Below, in pieces: positions 43,969 to 55,236 of a DNA stretch of 64,000 nt (positions within the stretch are counted from its first letter, which is position 1; each line of letters starts with the position of its first letter). The stretch spans positions 558,001 through 622,000 of the forward strand of contig JAEBUN010000016.1 of NCBI GenBank assembly GCA_023014365.1, in the 5' to 3' direction. This DNA is from Lepiota brunneoincarnata (lineage: Eukaryota; Basidiomycota; Agaricomycetes; Agaricales; Agaricaceae). The notes beneath the pieces were generated by a model, which saw nothing but the letters and a program-made list of their open reading frames with translations, searched no databases and was not told where the DNA came from. The position numbers were made by a program, and so were the translations under genes.

Positions 43969-46560
43969 CCTAGAATACAATAACGTCAAAATCAAAGATG
44001 GCAACCAATGGAAAGCAGCGTTCAAGACTCCTATGGGTCTTTTCAAACCAACTGTGATGTTTTTCAGACTTTGCAATAGTCCCACGATGTTCCAACATAT
44101 GATGGACACAGTATTCTCTGAAATAATGGAGAAAGGGGGAATCATCATCTATATGGATGATATCCTGATCTACAGTAAAACACAAGAAGAAACCAACCAA
44201 CTTATGGAAAAAGTACTGCAAATCCTGCAGGAAAATGGCCTCTACCTCAAAACAGAGAAATGCAAGTTCAATAAACAACAACTCAAATATCTTGGCATGA
44301 TCATCATGCCAGACAAAATCAAAATGGACCCTGGAAAACTCAAGGGAATAGAAGACTGGCCAGTGCCAAAAACAGTCCAACACATTTGGAAATTCATCAG
44401 ATTCTGTAACTTCTACTGGAAGTTTATCCACAGTTACTCCCACCACACCAAACCCCTTAACCAACTTCTATCCAAATCAACCAAATTTGAATGGAAAGAA
44501 GAACAACAAAAAGTGTTTGAAACACTCAAGAACAAATTCTTAAAGGAACTGGTACTCCTCATGCAGATGTTTCCAAATTCGCATCAGGAGCTGTCCTATA
44601 CCAACATGACATCAACAGAATATGGAAACCCATATCATTCTATTCAAAGATGTTCAGACCAGCAGAATGCAATTATGACATCTATTACAGGGAACTCCTC
44701 ACTATCATCCAAGCCCTCGAAGAATGGTGCCACTACCTTCTTGGCAGCCTGCATACTGTCCATATCAGAATGGATCACCAAAACCTCACATACTGGGGTA
44801 AACCCCAGAAAATCAACCACCAACAAGCACAATGGGTCCAGACCCTCACCAATTACAACTTCAAATTAGAACACATCCCAGGATCAAAGATTCCTGCACC
44901 AGATGCTCTATCAAGATGCCCAGACCACATCCCTTGATGAGGATAATGATAACAAAGACATCACCATGCTTCCAAACAACCTCCTTGTCACCACAACTGA
45001 CTTAGAAGATCAAAACATGATCACAGTACTCCCAGAACACCTCTTTATCACCACCGTTGATATGGAACTCCAAGAAAGAATCATGGAATCACCAAAATAT
45101 GACACTAGAACCACCAAAGCATTCAAACTCCTGAAAGAATCCCACCCTAATGCCATCAATAACGACTTTGGAACAGTCCCAACCTCAAATGGCCCACTCC
45201 TCACATTCCAAGAATGTATCATCATTCCAGAAGACCTCCAACTCAGATGTGATGTCATCGCAAGATATCACAACCACCCTACATGTGGTCACCCTGGAGA
45301 CCAGGAAACATACTGCCTCACCACAAAAGAAGTATATTGGCCAGGAATGTCAATGTTCATAAAGAATTATGTCAAATGCTGTCCAGAGTGTCAGCAACAC
45401 AAAATCATACACAGACCAGATCATGCACCAACTCAACCAATCCCACCATCATCTTCCAGATGCCCATTTGCTCAGATCTCATGGGATCTTATCACTGGTC
45501 TACTGCCTAGTGCCAGCCATAATGTGATATTGTCTGTGGTGGACCATGGCCTTACAAAGGGGGTAATTTTCATCCCAACATCAGATCAATCAAATGCTGA
45601 TGACATCAGACAACTATTGAGAAAGTCTTCACTAGATTCGGATTACCTGACAAAATCATATCAGATTGAGACCCCAGATTTGCTGCCAATTCCCTCTGAG
45701 AACTAGCCAAACGCTTGAACATCCAACAAGCATTCTCAACTGCATACCATCCCCAGACAAATGGTTCCACTGAACAATATAACCAAGAAATCAAAACTTA
45801 CCTTGCCATATACTGCACCAGAAATCCCCTTGGCTGGTCAGAAACCCTCCCTATTGCTGAATTTGCACACAACTCCAAAAAACATGCCTCAAGGCAGAAA
45901 TCCCCGTTTAAACTAATCATGGGATACAACCCTCTGCCAATACCCATGGTTATGGAAACTTCAAACTTTCCATCAGTAGATGAATGCATCAGACTCCTTG
46001 ATGATGCCAGAAAAGAAGCACATGCAGCACACCAACTCTCCACCAATATCATGAAACAAAGAACCAGAAGAACTGTCAAACCCCTTGAAACACATCAAAA
46101 AGTATGGCTAGAAGCCAAAAACCTCAAACTCCCCTTCATCTGCAACAAAATATCCCCAAAACAACTAGGACCTTTCCTTATCTCAGAAGTCCTATTGCCA
46201 CTCACATACAAACTAAAACTTCCAATCAAATGGAAGATACATCCAGTGTTCCACTGAAACCTCTTAACCCCTTATAATGAAACAGAAGCATGTGGACCTC
46301 ATCTGACACCACTGCCACCAGACATCATCAATGAAGAAGAAGAATACAAAATAGAAGCCCATTCTCAATCACTGCCGATACTGTGGAAGACTCCAATACT
46401 ATGTACATTGGAACAGATACTCCCACATGGAGAACCAATGGATATCTGAAGAAGAACTTTGCAACAACACTGATGAATACTTGGAAGAGTATGAAAAAGA
46501 ACATCAACTTAACAGCAATGACTAGGAACTACCCAGACCCTACCAGAAGCAACTTTGCTC
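43969..46560 (+). pseudogene. pol of N3 (second copy), 3' two thirds
   Basis: Resumes the RT at [20 protein letters not shown], with [10 protein letters not shown] (about 44152) and an RT thumb that is present here ([20 protein letters not shown]). RNase H has a small deletion after VLLMQMFPNSHQ (about 44565). Integrase finger CGHPGDQETYCLTTKEVYWP, CPECQQHK; core AYHPQTNGSTEQYNQEIKTY; ends with a frameshifted chromodomain around 46330-46450. Stops and frameshifts throughout; 5' part of this pol is represented only by the 23 bp stub at 18782-18804. Confidence 0.85.
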
Positions 46561-46581
46561 TACCACCAAACATACTCAAAA

Positions 46582-47512
46582 ATGTCCATGAACAACCTCA
46601 ACCTTGTCTGCCCCCAATCCACTCCCCCCTTCTCCTCTTCCTCCACCACTTCCTCTGTTGTTATCATCAATGACCCCAATATCGAAAGAAATTCCCCAAC
46701 TCCAATCCCAAGGCTGTCCCCTTTCACACCCTCCAATGCCTTCATCAACGTCAGAGACAAACACTAGCATAGAAGACTTACACATGATCACCTCCACCCA
46801 ATTCCTCACTGACAAAGTCAACAATGCTCCCATCAGCAACAACAACAGAGAAGTATGGGCAAACTACACCCATCATGTCAAACAAACAAAACTCCTCCAT
46901 GATGCCTTCCACACTCAATGAAAGTGGACTGAAAACTATGAGGCATTCCTCCTCACATGCCAAGGACTTATGTCCCAAATGTCAAGAAAGAAACAACCCA
47001 ATGTGGTACATCCCACCAACAAAATCATTCCAACTCCCACATCAGGAAGAAAGAACCCTGTTGGAACTAACAACCCCTTCCATAAAAACACCACCAAACC
47101 AACTCCACAACAGAACTCCCCTGCTCCTATCCAACAAGTTCCAAACCCCAAACCAAATGACAGATCCTGATGCATTCAATGCAAACAAATCAGACATTGG
47201 GCCATGGACTGCCCCCAATTTGCCTGCCTTGGTTGCAAATAATATGCCCCAGGCCACTATTCATATGACTGCATCAAATATAGATGCCCACACTGCAGAG
47301 TATTCCAACCTTGCCACAAACAAACCAAATACCCCTCAAAAGGACCAAGGCATACACCTTACAACAGACCTATGGCAGCTCAACCTCAAACCACCTCATC
47401 CCTCCATTACCAATACTCAGGACTCAAATACCCTGAAGAAGATGACTTCGATGATGGATACAACAACATCGCCATGTCCAACATATGCAGAGAACCAGTA
47501 GGAGATTTCTAA
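46582..47512 (+). pseudogene. ORF3 accessory protein of N3 (second copy)
   Basis: A more diverged ORF3 from ATG 46582 (MSMNNLNLVCPQSTPPFS) to TAA 47512. Conserved blocks: VWANYTHHVKQTKLLHDAF, then CIQCKQIRHWAMDC, CLGCK-stop-YAPGHYSYDC and CPHCRVFQPCHKQTKY, and a C-terminus AMSNICREPVGDF. The intervening linker differs from N4/N5, yet knuckles and C-terminal motif are retained. Broken by several stops. Confidence 0.75.
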
Positions 47513-47587
47513 AATACTCCACTTGAACTCAATAGAAGGAAAAAGATGTAACAGTTATAATGGAATATAACCTTAAAAATGGGGTAA

Positions 47588-48003
47588 TGTTATCAGAATT
47601 CCCCAATCAGAAACCTGTCTGGAAGGAACTCTTATCAGAAGCACCAAGTATATAAATAGATAGAAGAACTGTTACTCTGAAACAATCAGAAGTGCACATC
47701 AGAACAATCTATAATTAGATAGATAAGACATTGACTCAGTATGACTCACTTTACCTGGGTCCAGATATATATAGTAGGAGCATAGCCACACATAGTAGTA
47801 TATAAGGATACCATACTGTACCTTGTATCCTTATCTTAGTGTTATACAGTTCTTGCCTCCTATACCTCTTTGCCCTTAAAACCAGCTGGACTATAGTGCT
47901 CTGTCATCTCCAAGTCACGCCTAGTAGGACAAGACCAAGTCTGTATAGACATCTTGCCTCAAATGCTGTGCTACTCAAGAGCAAACCCCTAACCCAGGTA
48001 ACA
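47588..48003 (+). repeat. 3' LTR of N3 (LTR-A1)
   Basis: 416 bp, TGTTATCAGAATTCCCC to CCCAGGTAACA, preceded by the purine run AAAATGGGGTAA. Clearly the same subfamily as 10202-10617. The right flank TTTCT does not match the left flank GATGA of 10202. Confidence 0.9.
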
Positions 48004-49250
48004 TTTCTCTGTCTTGAGGTAAAGATCATTCTTGGCAAGGATTTCCAAAACCTTCATGGTTAGGTAATCCAATTGTTCTTTGGATTTAGCATGAATCAAT
48101 ATGTATGTTGTCCATGTAAATGATAACTCCTCCTTTTTCCATAAGTTCTTCAAATAAATTGTCCATCATACTCTGGAATGTTGCTAGTGAATTGATCATT
48201 CCAAAGAACATTACCATTGGCTCATAGAATCCATGTGGAGTTCTAAATACTGCTTTCCACTGATCTCCATCTTTAATTCAGATATTATTATATCCCATTC
48301 ATATGTCAAGTTTTGTAAAGTATTTTGATCCTTTTAACTTGTCCATAATTCTTCCAATACTTGGTATTAGATGTGCATTTTTAACTGTATTGTTGTTAAG
48401 ATATCAATAATCTTGACATGGTCATAAATCTCCTCTCTTTCCTACAAAAAAGAAAGAAGATGCCATCAGTGATTGTGAATTTCATATGTAACCTTTTTGA
48501 AGGTTTTCTTCTGTAAATTTCTTTAATTTTTCTTCTTCTTGTGGTGTTAATCTATATATTGGCATTTGTTTCGGTTTGAAATCAGGTAATAGTTTGATTT
48601 CATGATCCCATGGTCATGATGGTGGAAAGTTTTCTGATTGCTTTTTGTTGAAAACTTTGAGAAATTTATGGAATTTTTCTGCAACTGCTTTAACTGGATC
48701 CAATTCTCATTTTTGTGCTGACTTGTTATGGAGTTGTTGTGAAGTGTTTCCTTTAATTGTGTTAATGTAAACATTGTCTGCTGGTACTATTTTGCATTTG
48801 AGTACTGGTGATATTCTTGATTTTTCTTCATGCAATCTGAAATTTGTGTAAGTTCAATCAATATTTGGGTTATACTCTTATAACCAGTCTAAACATAAGA
48901 TCATCTTGTCTGATCCTAGTTTCATGAGATCTGGTTCTATCCACATTTTCTTCTTGTTCAATGTAAGGAGAATTCTTGTTGTATGCATGATATCTCCTCC
49001 AGAATTTCTTGTTCCATCTGCATTTCAAACTATTACTGGATTTTTCTTCTTGATAAGATTGAATTTCATTTGTTCAGTAAATTCTTTGTCAATGCAACAA
49101 CCACTTGCTCCTGAATCTATGAGAGCAAAGATTCATCTTGATCTATCATTCTTTGATTTTGTAACAAAGCATGGTGCTTTGAGTAATGAGTCAACTCATT
49201 GCTTTTGAAGTTGGATTAATTTCACATGTTCCTTGTCATTGCTCAAAAAT
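48004..49250 (-). pseudogene. pol of N2: protease and RT, truncated by N3
   Basis: Minus strand. Protease LIDSGASGCCIDKEFTEQM at about 49125; linker with DWLXEYNPNID; RT fingers and palm: MPIYRLTPQEEEKLKKF (about 48560), MASSFFFVGKRGDL (about 48465), KYFTKLDIXMGYNNI (about 48320), GGVIIYMDN in the catalytic box, where a frame break follows (about 48115). Ends LPQDREM at the N3 boundary. Two Arg positions (in PCQDYRYLN and KLDIRMG) are stops. RNase H and integrase are not present anywhere in N2. Confidence 0.82.
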
Positions 49251-49457
49251 TTCCATTTGAATTAAACTCATCAAGATAATCATTGTTGTTGGATTATTCT
49301 TGTGGGATATTATTTACAAATCACTGTCATCTGTTTCTTCTTCAATTCGATGAAGTTGCATTTCTGGTCCAATCATTTCATGGAATTTTGTTCTGCTTGG
49401 CATTCCATTGTCCTTTGGCTTTGGTATTATTCTTGTAATTATTTCTGGCTTTCTCTG

Positions 49458-50167
49458 TGTTATGAACAGTTCAGACTGAGAGGAACAAGAACAACTATTC
49501 AACTTTACAAGATGGGTACAGGAAACCACAGACCAGTTGTGAGCACAGGAATATGAAGACAAAGAAGGGGAATACTACAATGCCATGCAGGACCTGGCAA
49601 GAGAAGCAGGAATGGAGATAACTCTGGAGGATATTCTGGAATACCCCAAGGACAAAGAAGATAGCCATGGATCAACCAATCCAACCTCTGATACAGATGA
49701 AAGCACTGAGAGAATGGAGAGCGAGAATGGAAGAGAACCCATGGAGATAGAATTGGGAGAAGAGAATTATGAGTCAGAGGAAAGCAATGGGACATTGCAC
49801 AGCAGTGGAATGGAGAATGAGGACACTGACTCATTGTAATATATAAATAATGGTAGGATGCCATCAGCTAGGATGCGCATCATGGTCAAGACTGCGCAGG
49901 ACAAGTAGAACAGCCCAATAACCTATAACAAGTATATAGTATCTCATAGGTATATAAGGCCTGTACAAGTAGAGATTAAAGCCTCAAGCTTTAATCTCAT
50001 TAACAGTGGTCATTAACCCTCTCTGCCTTAACTTGGCATGTTCCCTCGTTATCTCATTGAGTGCGATCCACTAAGCTCTGCAAGGCCAACCATCTTGGAC
50101 ACCTTGTAGAGTGATTGAAGGCTGTCTCCAGTTATCCTCAGATACAGAAGGAGCATGGATCATAACA
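49458..50167 (+). repeat. Solo LTR-C in gag of N2
   Basis: 710 bp, TGTTATGAACAGTTCAG to GGATCATAACA, flanked by CTCTG at 49453-49457 and 50168-50172. Carries the acidic frame (49585-49839). Confidence 0.94.
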
Positions 50168-50191
50168 CTCTGGGCAATCTCTGGCATAATG

Positions 50192-50576
50192 TGTTACTCG
50201 GGTTAGGGGTTTGCTTGTGAGTAGCATGGGGTTCAACACAGGATGTCTATACAGACTTGGTCCTGTCCTACTGAGCGTGACTTGGAGACAACAGAGCACT
50301 ATAGTCCAGCCGGTTTAGAGGCAAAGAGTTATAGGAGGCAAGAACTGTATAACACTAAGATAAGGATACAAGGTGATGTACTGTATCCTTATGTATTCTA
50401 AGTGTGGCTATACTCCTACTATAATAGTCTGGACCAGAGTAACTACAAGTCAGAGATAAGGAACATGAGGCATAAAACTAAGAATAGTCCTTCTGATGTA
50501 CACTACTGATAGTTTCATAGTGACATGGGAATGTAGACTAAAAATAACCGTCCTTCTGAATAGATTTCTGATAACA
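50192..50576 (-). repeat. Solo LTR-A2 in gag of N2
   Basis: 385 bp, plus-strand TGTTACTCGGGTTAG to TTTCTGATAACA, flanked by TAATG at 50187-50191 and 50577-50581. Only 19 bp separate its left duplication from the LTR-C end duplication of the neighbouring insertion. Confidence 0.94.
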
Positions 50577-51296
50577 TAATGTCCTGGTTTCTTGCAATAG
50601 AAACATTCTCAATTTTGTAAATTCTGTTTTTGTTCTTCTGTGAAGACTGTGTTGATGAAAATCTGTAAGACATTTGGGTTGATTCTGCCATTGTTTCTGT
50701 TTGTATAGCCTTCTCAGCTGTTTCTGGTGACCTTATTGACATATTCTTCATCGTCTTCTTTGTCTTCTTCACTAAAATTGTTATCTTCCTCTGACTGTTC
50801 ACTATTAGTTTTGTCTTTGTCTTCTTCATCCATTGTAATGTTGTTGACTTGTTTTCCAATTTTGTCAATCTTCATATCCCATTCATTTCTTGTAGATTGA
50901 GGTAGTGGAGAATTGTAGATATTGGTATATCTTGGGTTGTATCATCCATTGTTCCTGTAGTTTCCTTTCCCTTTCCTTTGATTTCAGAAATTATTGTTTC
51001 AAGGGGTATAATTTCTACCCATGGCTCATCTTTGTTCTGTAATGACTTGATAGGCAAGTCTTGCTGCTGTTTTCCAATCTTCAATTGTTTGAGGATTCTG
51101 TCTGATAGCTTCAAGTCTGACATCTTGGTCGAGACCACTGGAGAAATATGCTTGCAATGCAGTAGTGTCTGTTGTGAGTGATGCCTACAATGCAAGTATC
51201 GAGAATCCACTGATGTATTCCTTGATGTACCTTCCATTTTGTTTGTAATTTCAGAGCTGTTGTTCTGCTTCAAATTTCTGTTGCATGGGGGCAAAG

Positions 51297-51608
51297 TGTT
51301 AGGGGAATAAGAGGGCTGGAACCAATTTAATATTCGAGTGCCAATTGTAATCACACTACTTAAGTACAGCAATGGTCTGCACACAGACTGGGTAACCAAA
51401 TACTACATAGACTACCAGAAATATCATGCACAAACAACATACAACAATATAGATTGTATGTGGGGTCAGACTTGGGGATGGGAGTGGCCAAAGGATGAGG
51501 CTGGGTTTGGTGTTGGGCATCAGCTAGAGTGGCCAAACCCAGATGCTTTACCACAGACCCCTAGACATACCTTGCATAAGGGGGGGCAAACCTGCCAGTC
51601 CCCTTACA
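51297..51608 (-). repeat. Solo LTR-B in gag of N2
   Basis: 312 bp, plus-strand TGTTAGGGGAATAAG to AGTCCCCTTACA, flanked by CAAAG at 51292-51296 and 51609-51613. Defines the true ends of the LTR-B family. Confidence 0.94.
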
Positions 51609-52117
51609 CAAAGGCTTGTTCAAGTGTGTTTTTGAACAAGTTCCAGCTTGGAAGTGTAGGATGTGTGCTGATGTACTCTTGTCTCCAATTTGCTGTTGAC
51701 TTGTTAAGTAGGGTAAGGGTGTATCAGACCTTGTTGTCTTTATTATACTCTTTAATGGAGTTGAGGTAGAGCTTGATGCTTGACATCCACTCTCTGTAAA
51801 TTCTTGGTTCTCCATTGTAGAATGGTGGTTTTGGAAACTTGATTTGAGATGTAGAGGTAGTGGTAGTGGTAGGATTGGACAGGTTAGAAACATTTCCAGT
51901 TCCTGACTCTTGAGCTGTTGTTGAACCCATGGTAATACTGGTGGTTGTAGGTTGTATTGTTTGCTTGATCAGTGACTGGATTGGTGGGAAGAGGGGGTGT
52001 GGTGGTGTGTCTCTTAGGAAAGAGTACTGTTGTTTCTTTCCTCTGTTTCCATTTCCCAAGTCAAGTTGCTCGATCTGTTGTCTGATGGACTCAGTGTCTG
52101 GGCTAGATTTCCTTCTT

Positions 52118-52447
52118 CTATTTCCTCAACAGAATACTGAGTAGTTCCTCAAACTGTTCCAGACTGAGTTTCACTGGTCCTTCTGTTATATTCACTTGTG
52201 ATGAGATCTGACTCAAGTTTGTTGTAGAAGCTGTTTCTTCTGTCTGTTCTACAGTACCAAATATTTTTGGATAGACTCCAATAAACTTTGCTGTTGGTGA
52301 AGACACACTTGTATTTGACTCTACTTGTTGGTCTGACTGGTATGAAGGTGTCTGCTGTGTTGTCTTCTTCAAAATATTTTTCTTCTGTAAAGGTTTTAGT
52401 AAACTTATGTGGTTACAAACCCTACAATTTTTGTGATTACACTCCAT
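52118..52447 (-). CDS. Leader ORF of N2 with Cys/His-rich start
   Basis: 109 codons upstream of gag, opening MECNHKNCRVCNHISLLK. The C-x-H-x2-C-x2-C-x-H arrangement could bind a metal ion. The remainder is Thr/Ser/Gln-rich and ends LSLEQFEELLSILLRK, a possible amphipathic helix. It may be the N-terminus of gag, separated from MGNGNRGKKQQ by one break, rather than an independent gene. No family recognised. Confidence 0.4.
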   Translation of the reverse strand: MECNHKNCRVCNHISLLKPLQKKNILKKTTQQTPSYQSDQQVESNTSVSSPTAKFIGVYPKIFGTVEQTEETASTTNLSQISSQVNITEGPVKLSLEQFEELLSILLRK

Positions 52448-52537
52448 TTTGAAATGACTTTTGACCTAAAGAGGTATAAGTTTATCAATGGTTAAACAAG
52501 GCACTCACAGTGGATATAGTTGTTCTGGGGCCAAATA

Positions 52538-52770
52538 TACTCAACAGATTTCACTCCTCCAGCAGGATCTCAACAGATATCTTTCCTCCAGCAGGATCTC
52601 AATGGATATAATTCCTCTGGCAGGATCTCAACAGATTTCACCTCTGGATAAGGGTCTTTGGATTTTAAACCTCTGGTAAGGTTCCTCAGATATTCTCAGC
52701 CTCTGGCTTATGGCTCTTCAGATTCAACCTCTGGAAAGAGTTCTTCAGATATGAAAGGTTATGAGCCTTT
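52538..52770. repeat. Degenerate tandem repeat in the N2 leader
   Basis: Units of about 29 bp of the type CTCCAGCAGGATCTCAACAG, three good copies at about 52540-52640 followed by decayed units sharing CCTCTGG and TTCAGAT to about 52750. Lies between the 5' LTR and the leader ORF. Confidence 0.7.
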
Positions 52771-52881
52771 AACAATTCTGGAACGTGAATGTTGCCTTGC
52801 AACAATAAAGTTGTGAATCCAACATTCACAAGACTTCTCTGGATTCAGCGAGGGGTACAACCTTGTAGCTGGCAAGGAGGG

Positions 52882-52893
52882 AAGTTTCTACTT
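52882..52893 (-). promoter_or_regulatory. Self-primer binding site of N2
   Basis: AAGTAGAAACTT on minus, two bases inside the 5' LTR. Complementary to AAGTTTCTACTT in the LTR, which starts at position 36 from the first T of TATATAAGACC. Confidence 0.68.
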
Positions 52894-53482
52894 AATGTCA
52901 TAGTGATGCCAGTATTCATGCTTGAAAGCACAACTAGTGTTGAGCATATCATTAACTTCACCCAAGTCAACAATCACTCTAAGAGACTCTTTGTGAGCTC
53001 TCAAGGTATTCCTTACTAGCTTAGAGATTAAGTTTTTCAGAGGATGACTCAAGAGTGCAAGCAAGTAAGTAAATCTCCACCAGATAACCAAGTAGAAACT
53101 TAAGAGTTTCTCTTGATTGACCGAAGGTCTTATACAGTAAGGGACAAAACCCTTCCAATGATTTTTATACTTCAACAAATATGTTAATAACTGCCCACTT
53201 ACTAAAGGTGAAACCTTCATATTTTAATTGTGAATACCTATATGGCTCATGTATCATCCTGCCAAACATCATTACATCATATGCCATTTTGGGAAGTCAG
53301 TGAATTAAACAATCATTCAAGGTCATTGGAAGGGTTTTGTCCATCTCTACTCTAATCACATGATTTTGTTTATTACAGCCAAATAAGTGCAAATAAATAA
53401 CATGTGACTGGTTGGAATAATGTATAAATATAGCTGCTCACTCTCCTAGCTCACACCGCCCCCCCAACCTCATTTTGCTAAT

Positions 53483-54492
53483 ATGCAATCTCTCTCTATA
53501 ACTCAATACAACCATATTCTTTCTATTTTGGACAAAGGCCACTCTGCATATTGCTTTTACTACTGGTCTGGGCCTCAGCACTATATCTTGTCTTTGCTCC
53601 AAACATTGTTCAACACTTTCAAAGTCACTTGGTGGCCACCCAACCAAGCTTTCTGTTGGCAATATCAAATATGCCACTCATCTTATCACATCCCACAAGG
53701 CTGAAAATGCCTCCCAAATCACCAGAACCCTTTGTACTGTCATTGACCAATGTCTATCCTCCAAAACAGTTTGCAGAGCACTCAAAAAAGCTGGAATGAA
53801 GGCTGTAGTCAAGTGGAAAAGGCATAAACTCTCTGTTATACACAAGAGGAAAAGATTGGAGTGGGCAGAGGCACATGCAGACTGGACCCTGGAAGACTGG
53901 AAGAGGGTGGTTTGATCAGATGAGACCAAAATCAATTGCTTAGGGTCAGATGGCAGGGTTTGGGTCTGGAAAAGAGCAGGGAAGAGGCTTAGTGATAGGC
54001 TGGTGTAGGAAACCACAAAGTTTGGAGGAGGTTCTATCATGGTATGGGGCTGTATGCTGTGGGAGGGTCCAGGGTTGGCAGCCAAGATTAACAGTAAGAT
54101 GGATGGTAATCTATTTGTCACCATTTTGGAGGATGAACTCAAGGGGAGCCTGGAGTGGTATGACAGAGGTGGAGGATATTGTCTTTCAACAAGATAATGA
54201 TCCCAAACATAGGTGCATCAAGGCTCAAAAATGGTTCAAAGCAGCTGAAATGGAGGTTATGGTATGGCCCCCACAATCTCCAGACCTTAATCCAATTGAA
54301 TATCTGTGGACTCACCTTAAAATCAAGTTAGGGGAGTATGACACTCCACCTCAGGGAATAAAAGAATTATGGGATAGGACACAAAAGGAATGAGATCAGA
54401 TTCCAGCAGAAGTGTGTCAGAATCTGATAGAGAGTATGCCTGATAGGGTTCAAGCTGTCTTGGATGCTAGGGAAGGGTATACAAAGTACTAA
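53483..54492 (+). pseudogene. Tc1-like transposase of Tc1-b
   Basis: Starts MQSLSITQYNHILSILDKG, with frameshifts near 53540 and 53680. KKAGMKAVVKWKRHKLSV leads to SDETKINCLGSDGRVWVWK (first Asp), FGGGSIMVWGCMLWEGPG, FQQDNDPKHRC (second Asp) and SPDLNPIEYLW (Glu, 34 residues later: DD34E intact). Ends AREGYTKY at the TAA 54490-54492. Stops near 53915 and 54009 and a frameshift near 54160 inactivate it. Confidence 0.86.
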
Positions 54493-54536
54493 AAGTGTAA
54501 TTATTGGTAATTTCTTAGAGATAGACTGTTATGAAC

Positions 54537-55236
54537 AGTCCAGACTGAGAGGAACAAGAACAACTATTCAACTTTACAAGATGGGTACAGGAAACCACAG
54601 ACCAGTTGCAAGCGCAGGAATATGAAGATGAAGAAGGAGAATATTACAATGCCATGCAGGACTTGGCAAGAGAAGCAGGAATGGAGATAACTCTGGAGGA
54701 TATTTTGGAATACCCCAAGGATGAAGAAGATAGCCATGGATCAACTGATCCAACCTCCAACATGGATGGAAGCACTGAGAGAATGGAGAGTAAGAATGGA
54801 AGAGAATCCATGGAGATAGAATCAGGAGAAGAGAATTATGAGTCAGAGGAAAGCGATGGAACATTGCACAGCAGTGGAATGGAGAACAAGGATACTGACT
54901 CATTGTAACTTATAAATAACAGTAGGATGCCATCAGCTAGGATGTGCATCATGGTCAAGACTGCGCAGGACAAGTAGAACAGCCCAATAACCTATAACAA
55001 GTATATAGTATCTCATAGGTATATAAGGCCTGTACAAGTAGAGATTAAAGCCTCAAGCTTTAATCTTGTTAACAGTGGTCATTAACCCTCTCTGCCTTAA
55101 CTTGGCATGTTCCCTCGTTATCTCATTGAGCGTGATCCACTAAGCTCTGCAAGGCCAACCATCTTGGACACCTTGTAGAGTGATTGAAGGCCGTCTCCAG
55201 TTATCCTTGGATACAGAAGGAGCATGGATCATAACA
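54537..55236 (+). repeat. Solo LTR-C inside Tc1-b
   Basis: 700 bp, TGTTATGAACAGTCCAG to GGATCATAACA, flanked by TAGAC (54532-54536) and TAGAT (55237-55241); one C-to-T separates the duplications. Contains the acidic frame 54606-54908. Confidence 0.92.

Larger units (their letters stand above)
10202..48003 (+). mobile_element. N3: family A gypsy element(s), plus strand, chimeric
   Basis: Bounded by two 416 bp A1-type LTRs (10202-10617 and 47588-48003). Between them is an almost complete internal region (10618-18396) closed by an A2-type LTR (18397-18781), then a 23 bp stub of RT (aagcttgatgtccac), the N4 insertion, and a second 3' half of pol plus ORF3 (43969-47587). The simplest reading is that one family A element inserted into another and the homologous 5' halves recombined, deleting one 5' LTR. 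The outer flanks carry no shared 5-bp duplication. Confidence 0.7.
49285..52059 (-). pseudogene. gag of N2, cut by three solo LTRs
   Basis: Minus strand from about 52059 (MGNGNRGKKQQYSF). Capsid-like KFPKPPFYNGEPRIYREWMS (about 51850), then the LTR-B insertion, then NGRYIKEYISGFSILA, SGLDQDVRLEAIRQNPQTIE (about 51230-51060) and an acidic linker. The knuckle ECFYCKKPGHYA (about 50600) is cut by the LTR-A2; after the LTR-C the C-terminal part ends near 49285. The GRYIDDYISQF / GLDRPVAIK motifs of N6 gag are recognisably similar, so N2 and N6 gags are related. Confidence 0.8.

Noticed and set aside
52538..52770. CRISPR-like array
   Set aside because: Units are adjacent, degenerate and without spacers; the context is a eukaryotic retroelement leader.
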